From the NCBI RefSeq assembly GCF_035317345.1, contig NZ_JAYKTU010000003.1: DNA of 64,000 bases; one strand, written 5' to 3'. A model generated the notes under the pieces. That model was not told the origin of the DNA and did not search any database. It saw only the letters and a program-made list of their open reading frames with translations. Below, one piece after another: positions 35,183 to 44,539 of this stretch. This stretch comes from Cellvibrio fontiphilus (GTDB taxonomy: Bacteria; Pseudomonadota; Gammaproteobacteria; Pseudomonadales; Cellvibrionaceae). How positions within the stretch are numbered: the stretch's first letter is position 1; each line of letters opens with the position of its first letter. Made by a program: the position numbers and the translations under genes.

Positions 35183-35821
35183 ATGTTAGAGAACGTCCGT
35201 CTATTTTCTGCCGTTCCAGCGCACTACCTCGCCGAGCTGGAAAAACACAGCAGCCTGCGCAAATATCCTAAAAATACCGTACTGGTCACCGAGGGTGATG
35301 AGTCCAGTCATTTGTATGTCATTCGCAAGGGAACAGTGAGCGCCTACCTGACCAACGATGAGGGGCGCCAGGTGAATTTAAATTACATGCAGGATGGTGA
35401 TTATTTTGGCGAGCTGTCGCTACTGGACGGCCAACCGCGTTCGGCCTCGGTGATAACCCTCAGTGAGTGCGAAGTGTTGATGCTGCCCAAAGCCAGTGTG
35501 CAGGAGCTGATGCGCAACTGCCCCGATTTTGCCTTGATGATGATTACTGAATTGACACGCCGTGTGCGCGAGCTAACCGATAGCGTAAAAGATCTGGCGC
35601 TGTTGGATGTATACGGACGCGTGAGCAGCGCGCTGGAAAAATTATCGGATGAGGACAAACGTATCCACAACCCCAAAGTGACCCATCAGGATATAGCCAA
35701 TATGGTGGGTTCGTCGCGTGAAATGGTGAGCCGGATTATGAAACAATTGTTGATTGGCGGTTACATAGAGCAGTGCACGGGGTATATCGAAATTAAAAAA
35801 AATCTGCCGCGTTATTGGTAA
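35183..35821 (+). CDS. Crp/Fnr family transcription regulator
   Basis: 212 residues from the ATG at 35183 with GGGAAG upstream. The cyclic-nucleotide pocket is FGELSLLDGQPRSAS (75-89), keeping the Glu (E77) and Arg-Ser (R86-S87) that hold the phosphate and ribose. The C-helix reads RELTDSVKDLALLDVYGRV: by eye, E. coli Crp T127 and S128 correspond to L131 and T132. The HTH lies at about 168-190 (VTHQDIANMVGSSREMVSRIMKQL), with the E-R contacts typical of Crp-type sites. It has no FNR cysteines. It is transcribed away from the cyclase gene, so the cyclase may supply its ligand. Confidence 0.9.
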   Translation: MLENVRLFSAVPAHYLAELEKHSSLRKYPKNTVLVTEGDESSHLYVIRKGTVSAYLTNDEGRQVNLNYMQDGDYFGELSLLDGQPRSASVITLSECEVLMLPKASVQELMRNCPDFALMMITELTRRVRELTDSVKDLALLDVYGRVSSALEKLSDEDKRIHNPKVTHQDIANMVGSSREMVSRIMKQLLIGGYIEQCTGYIEIKKNLPRYW

Positions 35822-35851
35822 TTTTTTTAGCTGTTTGATTCCCCTGAAAAC

Positions 35852-35884
35852 ATAAAGGCCAGCACCGATAGCTGGCCTTTTTTA
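35852..35884 (+). terminator. Rho-independent terminator
   Basis: A 10-bp stem (AAAGGCCAGC/GCTGGCCTTT) with a 7-nt loop and T6. It ends the Crp-like gene and may also stop trxC from the other side. Confidence 0.87.
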
Positions 35885-35905
35885 TTGCGCGCTCATAGTG
35901 CCAAA

Positions 35906-36346
35906 TCAATTAAACGCCCCCACCTGCACCAACCAGGCTTTTAATTGCTGCATGGACATAGCGCCAGACACGCGCTGCACTTCTTTACCACCTTTAAATA
36001 AAATCAGCGTTGGAATACTGCGAATTCCCCAGCGCTGGGCAATAGAAGGAACCGCTTCAGTATTTAATTTTGCGCAGCGCAAATAGGGTTCGGATTGCGC
36101 CGCCAACTGCTCAAACACCGGCGCAAAACTTTGGCAGGGGCCGCACCAGGGCGCCCAGCAATCCACTAACACCGGGATATCATTTTTCTCCAGAGTATTG
36201 GCAACATTGCCAGGATTTAATTCCAGCGGCTTGCCCACAAAAAGGGGGCGTTTGCATTTGCCGCAATTGGGTTTGTCGGTGAGTCGTTCGGAAGGCAAAC
36301 GGTTAGTGGCAAAACAATGGGGGCAATTAATTTGAACCGGGCTCAT
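35906..36346 (-). CDS. trxC: Thioredoxin 2
   Basis: 146 residues from the ATG at 36346; a much longer open frame upstream is hydrophobic and not part of the family. The N-terminal zinc-binding domain has cysteines C8, C11, C28 and C31 (CPHC, CGKC), and the redox active site is WCGPC at 67-71 in the thioredoxin fold. The cis-proline loop SIPT is present. TrxC is a cytosolic disulfide reductase and is often induced by oxidative stress. It converges with the Crp-like gene. Confidence 0.95.
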   Translation of the reverse strand: MSPVQINCPHCFATNRLPSERLTDKPNCGKCKRPLFVGKPLELNPGNVANTLEKNDIPVLVDCWAPWCGPCQSFAPVFEQLAAQSEPYLRCAKLNTEAVPSIAQRWGIRSIPTLILFKGGKEVQRVSGAMSMQQLKAWLVQVGAFN

Positions 36347-36557
36347 AAAATATCCATAGGTTAATAAAGCACACAAACAAAAGATGGGCACTAACAAACA
36401 GGCTTCAAGTGCACACTCAAACGAACACCAAAGCGCACAACCAAGTAAAAACAGTATAACCCTTTCAATAAAAAAGCCCATGACCGCAAGGGGGCAATCA
36501 CAGGCAAAAAGGAAAACCATTCAGGGATTGCAACAATAACTACTGGCGATAAATAAA

Positions 36558-37390
36558 CTAATTGCGTGTAGCCAGCGCCGATTGCTGGGCAAATTCCCAA
36601 CCACCACCAAGGGATTTATACACCGCAATCAAATTTAACAGCACCTGCATATCGCTCTGCGCCAATTGTGCACTGAGGGTTAACTGCGACCGCTCCGCAT
36701 CCAACACCGTCAGAAAATCGCTGCTCCCCACTTCAAAACGCTTGCGGGCAAATACCGCTGCTTGATTGCTCGCCTGCAAGGCGCGCTGCAAGCTGGTACG
36801 GCGCTCTTCTTCGCGGGTAAAGTTTTGCAGTGCATTATCGGTTTCCGCTAATGCGGTAAGCACCTGCCGCTCAAACTCGGCGATACGCGCCTGGGTGCGG
36901 GCATCAGCCGCATCGATTTGCGCATCTACCCTGCCCAGATTGAACGCCGCCCATTCAATGCGCGGCGAGAATAAAAACCGGCCTGATAGGTCTCACTAAT
37001 ACGTGAATCCACATCGCCCACAATATCTGCACTCTGCTTTTGACGCGCGCCACTCACACTGGCTTCAATTGTGGGATAGCGATCCAACTTGCTGTTGCGC
37101 AGGAACGCGCGGGATTCCGCCAGCGATGCCTGCGCAATACGGATGGAATGATTTTGTTGCAGCGAATTGGCAATTAATTGATTCAACTGCTCATCATTTA
37201 ATTGCGCCCACCATGCCGCAACCGGCTGCTGCTCACTGGCCGACGCAGGCAATACAAATGCTGCCGGCGCCGGCTGAAGCTGTGCGAGCTGCGCAGACTG
37301 CTCAACCGATTTAAAACTGTGACAGGCGCTGATCATGGCGGGCAACACAGCGACAACAAAACCTTTTATAAAAACTGCTGAAATATTCAT
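36558..37390 (-). pseudogene. RND outer-membrane factor (NodT/OprM type), internally deleted and frameshifted
   Basis: The 5' part (37390 to about 36970) encodes a lipoprotein signal (AMISAC, C23) and the N-terminal OEP repeat up to DSRISETYQAGF. The 3' part, in another frame (about 36965 to 36558), encodes FSPRIEWAAFNLGRVDAQIDAADARTQARIAEFERQVLTALAETDNALQNF... to the C-terminus. In full-length proteins of about 470-490 residues these pieces flank roughly 200 residues, including the DLWGRV strand. They are joined here out of frame, so the product is truncated after 154 residues. The ATGA overlap with the RND pump gene shows it was the third gene of the operon. Confidence 0.88.
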
Positions 37391-40300
37391 GATTGCAACT
37401 CCTTATGGCTTGCAACGGCAGGCGTACCGGTATGCACTGGTGCGGGTGAAAACTCCTCTTTCCCCTCAACTTTATAACTGCGTTTACCTTCCAGCTTGCG
37501 CAACAGCACATAAAACATCGGCGTAAAAAACAGCCCAAAGAAAGTCACGCCCAACATGCCGGAGAATACGGCTATGCCCATCACACTGCGCATTTCGGCA
37601 CCGGCGCCAGTGGAGAACACCATCGGTAATACACCCATGATAAACGCGAAAGAGGTCATTAATATCGGGCGCAAGCGCATACGGCTGGCGGTAATGGCCG
37701 CCTCATAGGTTGCCATGCCGCGCTGCTCCAATTCGCGCGCAAACTCCACAATCAAAATGGCGTTTTTGCTGGCGAGACCGGCGAGTACAAACAAACTAAT
37801 TTGGGTGAAGATATTGTTGTCACCGCTGGTAATCCACACACCAAAGAGTGCAGACAAAATGGAGAGCGGAACAATAGTCACTACTACCAGTGGCAATGCC
37901 AAACTTTCATACTGTGCGGCCAGCACCAGGAACACCAACAGCAGACACAGCGGCAAAATATAAATCGCCGTATTGCCTGCCAGTACTTCTTGATAAGTTA
38001 AATCAGTCCATTCATACACAATGCCACTGGGCAAGACTTCATCGAGAATTTCATCAATCGCATCCTGCGCCTGACCACTGGAATAGCCAGGTGCGGCGTT
38101 ACCGTTAATATCTGCTGCTAAATAGCCGTTGTAGTGCGCGGCGCTTTCAGGGCCGTAACTTTCTTCCATGGTCAACACCGAACCCAAGGGCACCATATCG
38201 CCTTGCACATTACGCACCTTTAAATTCAGTGCATCCGCCGGGGTATTGCGATACTCCGCATCTGCCTGGGCGATAACCTGATAGGTGCGACCAAATTGAT
38301 TGAAATCATTGACATAAAGCGAACCCAAATAGATTTGCATAGTGTCAAAAATATCTTTCACATTCAGGCCGAGCTGTTTGGCTTTAGTGCGATCCACATC
38401 GGCATACAATTGCGGCACATTGATTTTGTAGTTGGAAAACACACTGGCCAATTCCGGGCGCTGCATGGCTTTTTGTTGCACTTGCGCCACAACTTCTGCC
38501 AGCTTTTCGTAACCCAAACCAGCGCGATCCTCAATTTGCAATTTAAAACCGCCAGTAGTTCCCAAACCGCGCACTGGCGGAGGCGGGAATACCGCAATAA
38601 ATGCCTCTTCGATACCGGCAAATTTCATTTGCAGCTTTTGCGAAATAGCCGCAGCCGATAAATCTGCACCATTGCGTTCATCAAATGCATCCAGCGTTAA
38701 AAACACAATGCCGGCACTGGAGCTATTGGTGAAACCATTAATACTCAAGCCAGGAAATTGCACTGCACTTTCCACACCGGCTTCGGCCAAACCAATTTCA
38801 CCCATTTCACGGATGACTTGCTCAGTGCGCGCCAGAGTGGCGCCATCGGGCAGCTGGGCGAAAGCGATCAAATATTGTTTATCCTGTGCGGGCACAAAGC
38901 CTTTGGGAATAATATTAAAACCGACCGCCGTCACCGCCAGCAACACCGCATAAACGCCTACAGCCATTGCTTTGCGGCCTAATAATTTCCCGACTTTGGT
39001 TGAGTAATCACCGGAGGCGCGATTAAAACTGCGATTAAACCAACCAAAAAAGCGACCAAAGAGTTTATCCATAATACGCGTCAGGCGATCTTTGGGTGCA
39101 TCGTGACTTTTTAACAAAATCGCCGCTAATGCCGGACTTAATGTCAGCGAGTTAATGGCAGAGATCACGGTAGAGATTGCAATAGTTAACGCAAATTGTT
39201 GATAGAACTGCCCGGTCAAACCACTCACAAAGGCGATAGGCACAAACACGGCAACTAGGGTCAATGAAATTGCAATAATCGGCCCGCTCACTTCCTGCAT
39301 GGCTTTATAAGTAGCCGCAAGCGGTGTTAACCCTTCTTCAATATTTCGCTCCACGTTTTCCACTACCACGATGGCATCGTCCACCACGATACCAATCGCC
39401 AACACCAAACCGAACAGCGACAAGGTATTAATCGAAAAGCCAAAGGCCCACATCAACGAAAAGGTACCGATAATTGATACAGGAACGGCAAGCAGCGGAA
39501 TAATGGACGCGCGCCAGGTTTGCAAAAATAAAATTACTACCACTACAACCAAGGCCAGCGCTTCGAGCAGGGTTTTGATTACCGCGCTGATGGAGCTTTT
39601 TACAAAAATGGTAGGGTCGTAAACGACTTTATATTCCACCCCCACCGGAAAACGCTCGGACAACTGCGCCATGGTTGAGCGCACCGCATCGGAAATTTGA
39701 ATGGCATTGGCGCCGGGCGATTGGAAAATAGGAATCGCCACCGCCGGTTGGTTATCCAACATGGCATTCAAACTAAATTCTGACGCACCCATTTCAATGC
39801 GCGCCACATCTTTCAAGCGAGTAATTTCGCCAGTAGCGCCCGCGCGGATAATAATTTCGCCAAATTCTTCCGGGTTATCCAAACGCCCCTTGGCATTGAT
39901 GGGCAATTGCACATCCACCAAATCAGTAACCGGCGCGCCGCCAATCATCCCGGCCGCGACTTGCACGTTTTGTTCGCGAATCGCGTTAACAACATCATTC
40001 GCAGTGAGATTTTTTTCAGCGATGGTTTCCGGATTCAACCAAATACGCATAGCGTAATCGCCCGACCCAAACAATCGCACCTGGCCTACACCGGTCACTT
40101 TGGCGAGCTCATCTTTAATATTCATGAGCGCATAGTTGCGCAAATAAAGTTCGTCGTAACTTTTATCCGGCGAAATTAAATGCACCACCATGGTTAAATC
40201 GGGCGAGCTTTTTACCACGGTAACACCGCGCTGGCGGGTGACATCCGGCAAACGTGGCAGCGCTTGGGAAACACGGTTTTGCACCATCTGCTGCGCAAGG

Positions 40301-40608
40301 TCGACATCGGTGCCGATTTTAAAAGTGACGGTCAAGGTCAAGCGACCATCGGTAGTCGCCTGTGAAAACATGTACAACATATTTTCAGTGCCCGCCAATT
40401 GCTCCTCCAAGGGCGTAGCAACCGTTTCAGCAATGACTTTCGGGTTAGCACCAGGGTAGGACGCACTCACCACCACCGAAGGTGGCGATACATCCGGGTA
40501 TTCCGAAATAGGCAATTGAAACATGGCGAGTAAACCGGCGATAAAAATCAACAGTGAAATCACGCCGGCAAAAATGGGTCGATCCACAAAAAATTTGGAT
40601 ATGTTCAT
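37387..40608 (-). CDS. RND multidrug efflux pump, inner-membrane permease (HAE1 family)
   Basis: 1073 residues from the ATG at 40608; an upstream extension in the same frame does not fit the family. The N-terminus NISKFFVDRPIFAGVISLLIFIAGLLAMFQLPISEYPDVSPP and the central GIVVDDAIVVVENVERN (the Asp pair in TM4 that couples protons) are diagnostic of AcrB/MexB-type trimers. Two large periplasmic loops and twelve transmembrane helices are evident. It takes drugs from the periplasm or inner leaflet and needs a fusion protein and an outer-membrane factor. The 3' end overlaps the broken outer-membrane gene by four bases. The fusion-protein gene lies upstream and a TetR repressor controls both. Confidence 0.96.
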   Translation of the reverse strand: MNISKFFVDRPIFAGVISLLIFIAGLLAMFQLPISEYPDVSPPSVVVSASYPGANPKVIAETVATPLEEQLAGTENMLYMFSQATTDGRLTLTVTFKIGTDVDLAQQMVQNRVSQALPRLPDVTRQRGVTVVKSSPDLTMVVHLISPDKSYDELYLRNYALMNIKDELAKVTGVGQVRLFGSGDYAMRIWLNPETIAEKNLTANDVVNAIREQNVQVAAGMIGGAPVTDLVDVQLPINAKGRLDNPEEFGEIIIRAGATGEITRLKDVARIEMGASEFSLNAMLDNQPAVAIPIFQSPGANAIQISDAVRSTMAQLSERFPVGVEYKVVYDPTIFVKSSISAVIKTLLEALALVVVVVILFLQTWRASIIPLLAVPVSIIGTFSLMWAFGFSINTLSLFGLVLAIGIVVDDAIVVVENVERNIEEGLTPLAATYKAMQEVSGPIIAISLTLVAVFVPIAFVSGLTGQFYQQFALTIAISTVISAINSLTLSPALAAILLKSHDAPKDRLTRIMDKLFGRFFGWFNRSFNRASGDYSTKVGKLLGRKAMAVGVYAVLLAVTAVGFNIIPKGFVPAQDKQYLIAFAQLPDGATLARTEQVIREMGEIGLAEAGVESAVQFPGLSINGFTNSSSAGIVFLTLDAFDERNGADLSAAAISQKLQMKFAGIEEAFIAVFPPPPVRGLGTTGGFKLQIEDRAGLGYEKLAEVVAQVQQKAMQRPELASVFSNYKINVPQLYADVDRTKAKQLGLNVKDIFDTMQIYLGSLYVNDFNQFGRTYQVIAQADAEYRNTPADALNLKVRNVQGDMVPLGSVLTMEESYGPESAAHYNGYLAADINGNAAPGYSSGQAQDAIDEILDEVLPSGIVYEWTDLTYQEVLAGNTAIYILPLCLLLVFLVLAAQYESLALPLVVVTIVPLSILSALFGVWITSGDNNIFTQISLFVLAGLASKNAILIVEFARELEQRGMATYEAAITASRMRLRPILMTSFAFIMGVLPMVFSTGAGAEMRSVMGIAVFSGMLGVTFFGLFFTPMFYVLLRKLEGKRSYKVEGKEEFSPAPVHTGTPAVASHKELQS

Positions 40609-40777
40609 GGTGAGCCTGCTTGCAAATGGGCCAAAAAATAAATTTGAAAATAGCTGCGAAAATAAATCTAACGCGAGAGAAAAATAGTGAATTAAGCGAT
40701 GAGTTTGGAGAGCACCGGTGCCGAACACCGATGCAACTCATTACAAAAACAATTGGGATTAAATGCGCGTGTTGCTA

Positions 40778-41947
40778 TTAATGACTGGATGCCACCGCGG
40801 CTGTAGTACCCGCTTGCGTCACACTCGGATTGACCACCGTATTCGGTCGCACATGGGACAGGCCATTCACAATCACCTTATCGCCCGCAGAAACGCCTGC
40901 CACTATGACGCGCTGCCCCTGATGATGCTCACCCAAGGTGATTTCTTTGTAGGTGGCGGTATTATTTTCATCCACCACCAACACAAACTTTTTACTTTGA
41001 TTGGTGCCAATTGCACGCTCGGGCACTAACAACGCCTGGATTTTTTCCGCCGAACCCAAACGCACATTGGCAAACATGCCTGCGGTTAAGGCGCCATCTT
41101 TATTGTCAAAAATAGCGCGGGCGCGAATGGTGCCGCTGTTGGTATCCAGACGATTATCGAAGGCGGAAATATTGCCGCTGTAAGTGACACTGTTATCGCT
41201 GGCGAGTGTTAACTCTACTGGCATGTCCTGCGTATTTTTGGTGTTGCGCACGAACTGGATATAAGTGGCTTCATCCACATTAAATTCGGCGTAGAGTTTG
41301 TCGTTAGCCACAATTTGCGTGAGCAGTGGCGCGTTGGTTCCCGCCTCAACCACATTGCCCAGCGTTAATTCCGCGCGACCAACACGACCGCCAATCGGCG
41401 CGCTAATGTGGGCGTATTCCAAATCCAGCTTCGCTTGACTTAACGCCGCCTCCGCTTGTTTTACATCGGCTTGCGCAACTTGATGGCTACTGAACGCAGA
41501 GTCGTAAATACTTTGCGACACCAGCTTGGCGGCAATTAATTGTTGGGCGCGATTCAATTCATCCTGTGCGAGTTTGGCGCGGGACTGGGCCGTGGCTAAT
41601 TGCGCCTGGGCGCGCTGCACCGATGCCTGATGGGGGCGCGGATCAATGACAAACAGTGGCTGGCCTTTTTTCACTTGCTGGCCTTCAGTAAACAGCACTT
41701 GCTGAATGGTGCCGCTCACCAGGGGCTTGATGGCCGCACTTTCAACCGGCGCCAAACGGCCGGAGAAACTGGCCCAGGTGCGGATCTCTTGCGGCGCTAA
41801 AATCACTACATCTACCGCTGGCGCAGGTGGTACGGCCGCAGCTGCCGAAGCCTCCACGCCAGCAACATGATAAAAACCAACAATACCTGTGAGTATGGCC
41901 AATGCGCTGAGGGTTAAAAACTTGCGGGGGAAAATTGTGCTACTCAT
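40778..41947 (-). CDS. RND periplasmic membrane fusion protein
   Basis: 389 residues. An uncleaved or cleaved N-terminal helix (LSALAILTGIVGFYHV) without a lipobox anchors or exports it. The barrel-sandwich part (RLAPVESAAIKPLVSGTIQQVLFTEGQQVKKGQPLFVIDPRP), a long alpha-hairpin coiled coil (about 110-175), and the beta-barrel (LDLEYAHISAPIGGRVGRAELTLGNVVEAG) follow AcrA/MexA order. It links the pump to an outer-membrane channel. The promoter, 90 bp upstream, carries a TetR operator in its spacer. A 169-bp gap separates it from the pump gene. Confidence 0.95.
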   Translation of the reverse strand: MSSTIFPRKFLTLSALAILTGIVGFYHVAGVEASAAAAVPPAPAVDVVILAPQEIRTWASFSGRLAPVESAAIKPLVSGTIQQVLFTEGQQVKKGQPLFVIDPRPHQASVQRAQAQLATAQSRAKLAQDELNRAQQLIAAKLVSQSIYDSAFSSHQVAQADVKQAEAALSQAKLDLEYAHISAPIGGRVGRAELTLGNVVEAGTNAPLLTQIVANDKLYAEFNVDEATYIQFVRNTKNTQDMPVELTLASDNSVTYSGNISAFDNRLDTNSGTIRARAIFDNKDGALTAGMFANVRLGSAEKIQALLVPERAIGTNQSKKFVLVVDENNTATYKEITLGEHHQGQRVIVAGVSAGDKVIVNGLSHVRPNTVVNPSVTQAGTTAAVASSH

Positions 41948-42037
41948 GATAGTCTCCTGTTGCTCCTGAGCAAATCAATGCCAAGCTAAAACTCCCTGGA
42001 CACAAAATCGGCGGGGTTAAACCGGTCATTTCGCAAA

Positions 42038-42067
42038 ACTATACATACCGGTAGGTATGGAGGTCAA
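42038..42067 (-). promoter_or_regulatory. Promoter of the RND operon with TetR operator in the spacer
   Basis: On the minus strand TTGACC (42067-42062) is 18 bp from TATAGT (42043-42038). The spacer, 42044-42059, is CATACCTACCGGTATG read on the minus strand: inverted half-sites CATACC/GGTATG separated by four bases. A repressor bound here would block RNA polymerase directly. Confidence 0.8.
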
Positions 42068-42216
42068 CATTTTTTGCATTCCGCAAAAAGCCAGGACCGC
42101 GGTGCGGCCATGCTATGCCCATAAAACCTCTATAAATCAACAAGTTTGCCAAGCAAGAGATTAAAGTTTGGATAAAAACAATCAAGGAGTAGATCTGTAT
42201 GGTGGCACCAATTCGA

Positions 42217-42245
42217 TTGAAAAACATACCACCCGGTATCATAAT
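42217..42245 (+). promoter_or_regulatory. Promoter of the tetR-like gene with a second operator
   Basis: TTGAAA (42217-42222) and CATAAT (42240-42245) are 17 bp apart, 31 bp before the ATG. The spacer holds CATACC-ACCC-GGTATC (42225-42240), the same half-site and spacing as the operator in the pump promoter, so the repressor probably also controls itself. Confidence 0.72.
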
Positions 42246-42275
42246 ACCCACATCGTTTGTACGAGATTTCACATC

Positions 42276-42923
42276 ATGAACACTAGCGACACCCGCACCC
42301 TGCTATTGGAAACAGCCCTGAACCTGATCTGGAACAGCAATTACAATTCCGTGGGGGTCAACGAGATATGCAAACAGGCGGGAGTAACCAAAGGCAGCTT
42401 TTATCACCACTTTGAATCCAAAGCCGAGCTTTTCTGTGAGGCGACCAGCTATCACTGGGATCATATTCGCCAGGATCTGGACTGCATTTTGTCGCCCATT
42501 AATACACCGCTGGAGCAACTGGAAAATTGGCTGCAATTTATTTACATCAATAAACTGGGCGACGAAAAAAACACTATGCCGGGCTGCGCCATGTTTAACG
42601 CCGGCATGCAGACCGGTTGCGATGACGCGCGCATTATTGAGACCCTGCAACTCATGACTGAGCGAGGAGCGAAATACAACCAAGCGCTGGTGCGCAGCTT
42701 GAAAGATGGGAATTTTTTAATCGACTCGACCGATCAGGATATCGAACAAGTCGCGCGGTTGATGCAACAGTATGTGCAGGGCGCTATGAGCCACGCGCGG
42801 GTTACACGCAATATCGATAACATCAAACGCGATTTACCTGCAGGAATTTATCGCTTGATCGGGCTGAAACCTGAATTCTGGTTTAGCACCAAACCCACTT
42901 GGCCGTGCGATAAAACGCTCTAG
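42276..42923 (+). CDS. TetR family repressor of the RND efflux operon
   Basis: 215 residues from the ATG at 42276; the open frame to 42168 runs through the operator and promoter and is not coding. The N-terminal helix-turn-helix (NYNSVGVNEICKQAGVTKGSFYHHFESKAELFCEA) is standard TetR. The C-terminal ligand-binding part is longer than in AcrR and contains three cysteines. It is divergent from the pump operon, and two matching operator-like palindromes lie between them, so it is almost certainly their repressor. The inducing ligand is unknown. Confidence 0.92.
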   Translation: MNTSDTRTLLLETALNLIWNSNYNSVGVNEICKQAGVTKGSFYHHFESKAELFCEATSYHWDHIRQDLDCILSPINTPLEQLENWLQFIYINKLGDEKNTMPGCAMFNAGMQTGCDDARIIETLQLMTERGAKYNQALVRSLKDGNFLIDSTDQDIEQVARLMQQYVQGAMSHARVTRNIDNIKRDLPAGIYRLIGLKPEFWFSTKPTWPCDKTL

Positions 42924-42944
42924 CCATCAATCAAACAGCGCCAA

Positions 42945-42975
42945 AAAAATGCCCGATCAAGTCGGGCATTTTTTG
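42945..42975. terminator. Bidirectional Rho-independent terminator
   Basis: A 10-bp perfect stem (AAATGCCCGA/TCGGGCATTT) with a 5-nt loop, flanked by an A-run and a T-run, between the converging tetR-like and slyD genes. Confidence 0.88.
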
Positions 42976-42992
42976 CGGCAGTGTTCAGCCAA

Positions 42993-43490
42993 CTAATCGT
43001 GGTGATGCCCGCCAACGCCATGCGCATGGCCATGCGCCAACTCCTCCGCGGTTGCATCGCGCACCTCAACCACTTCCAATTCAAAGTCTAGATTTTTGCC
43101 GGCAAGCGGGTGATTGCTGTCAATATCGACATTAAATTTGCCCACTTTTAATACCACTGCATCCCAGGGGCCGTGCTGGGTATTTACCGCGACTTTCATG
43201 CCGGGTTTGATTTTGTTTTTGATTTTTTCGTAACCCAACAAATGCTTGATAGGAATGCGCTGGGTTGCCCCCTCCTGACGCTGACCGTAACCCTGCTCAG
43301 GGGTGAGGCTCACAGTCACTTTATCGCCCGCTTGCTTACCTTCCAAAGCCTCTTCCAACGCTGCCAGCAAACCGCGGTGGCCATGCAGATAAAGGGTTGG
43401 GTCCGAGTCATATGAGGTTTCCAGCAGCTCACCGCCGGTTTCGCTCAGGCGGTAGTGAAAACTGACAACTTTGTCGGCGGCAATTTGCAT
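42993..43490 (-). CDS. slyD: FKBP-type peptidyl-prolyl isomerase
   Basis: 165 residues. The FKBP domain is interrupted by an insert-in-flap domain (residues about 70-125), as in SlyD: VSFHYRLSETGGELLETSYDSDPTLYLHGHRGLLAALEEALEGKQAGDKVTVSLTPEQGYG, then the chaperone insert and the return to the FKBP fold (GKNLDFELEVVEVRDA). It accelerates proline isomerisation and acts as a chaperone in the cytosol. The metal-binding tail is short (HGHAHGVGGHHHD) compared with the E. coli His/Cys-rich tail but still histidine-rich. Confidence 0.93.
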   Translation of the reverse strand: MQIAADKVVSFHYRLSETGGELLETSYDSDPTLYLHGHRGLLAALEEALEGKQAGDKVTVSLTPEQGYGQRQEGATQRIPIKHLLGYEKIKNKIKPGMKVAVNTQHGPWDAVVLKVGKFNVDIDSNHPLAGKNLDFELEVVEVRDATAEELAHGHAHGVGGHHHD

Positions 43491-43633
43491 AACAACTCCA
43501 AAATGGGGTGGGATAATAAGAGGGCGCGAATTGTCGCTGATTTATCGAAACCGCGCAAAGCGCCAAAGCCAGTCACAAATGGGGAGCCGGAGCGTATGAT
43601 GGGCATCCGTCACCCCCTCCTCTACGAGCAACA

Positions 43634-44407
43634 ATGTCGCTGTATACACCACCCACTACTGTCGCATTCACTGAAGCAACTCCCGCTGCAACCCTGTCCT
43701 TGGGCGAGCTGCACATCCATTGCCTGGATACACGCCAGCTCAGTGCGCAGGACTATACCGAGGCAGCCCGCATCATGAGCGCAAGCGAGCTGGCGCGAAC
43801 AGAGACATTTGTACGCGGCAAAACAACATATATCGCCAGCCGATGGCTGCTGCGCCGGACGCTGGGTGCATACCTCAAGGTTGCACCTGAAACCCTGGTT
43901 TTTGCGCGCAGCGATAAAGGCAAACCTTATTTGCCGGGGCAGGCACTGCAATTCAGCCTCTCCCACAGTGAGCATTGGGCCGTGTTGGCGGTCGGTTATG
44001 CCGAGTCTATCGGCGTGGATATTGAGAGCCTTAAGCGGTCGCGCAACCTGAGCGCCATCGCCGAACGCTACTATCACCCCAGCGAATTTGCGCAATTACA
44101 ACAACTGGGCGAAGGCGAGCAAACCAGTTATTTCTATCGCCTGTGGACATTGAAGGAAGCCTTTTTTAAAGCCTTGGGCTCCGGCATTTCCACCGGACTG
44201 GAGAAAATCACTTTCGGTATTGAGGGAGAAAAAATTCAGGGAGTCATAGATCAATCGCTCATCGATAACACCGTTACAGCGGGGGCAGGATGGCACTTCT
44301 TCCAATGGGCACTGAGCGATGATCACTACCTGGCTCTCGCCAGTAAAAGCCCAATGCCACCTGATGTGCATTGGCACAAACTAGCTGGCGCACCAGCTTT
44401 TCCTTGA
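43634..44407 (+). CDS. Sfp-type 4'-phosphopantetheinyl transferase
   Basis: 257 residues. The enzyme moves the phosphopantetheine arm of CoA onto a serine of carrier proteins. Motifs are SLSHSEHW (108-115), the Mg-binding IGVDIE (126-131) and WTLKEAFFKALG (171-182) with the KEAxxK signature. The length is typical of the Sfp/EntD-type broad-specificity class, not the shorter AcpS. No NRPS or PKS gene is in the window. It may serve fatty-acid carrier proteins or a distant secondary-metabolite cluster. Confidence 0.92.
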   Translation: MSLYTPPTTVAFTEATPAATLSLGELHIHCLDTRQLSAQDYTEAARIMSASELARTETFVRGKTTYIASRWLLRRTLGAYLKVAPETLVFARSDKGKPYLPGQALQFSLSHSEHWAVLAVGYAESIGVDIESLKRSRNLSAIAERYYHPSEFAQLQQLGEGEQTSYFYRLWTLKEAFFKALGSGISTGLEKITFGIEGEKIQGVIDQSLIDNTVTAGAGWHFFQWALSDDHYLALASKSPMPPDVHWHKLAGAPAFP

Positions 44408-44539
44408 CTCTGGCCCCTTCACTGCTAGCATTGCGGGCTGATCGCTTGCCGTGGAACCTGCAATTAACGCCGCGCCCTCAACCGACCGATCCTGACAAAT
44501 CCATCCAGACATACACCTCAAGATAAATAAGAATTCACC

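Noticed and set aside
36347..36520. Hydrophobic N-terminal extension of thioredoxin 2
   Set aside because: TrxC proteins start with the zinc-binding CPHC segment; the extension is not found in the family and has no ribosome-binding site.
42168..42275. Upstream extension of the TetR reading frame
   Set aside because: It covers the -35, operator and -10 of the gene's own promoter; the ATG at 42276 gives a standard TetR N-terminus.
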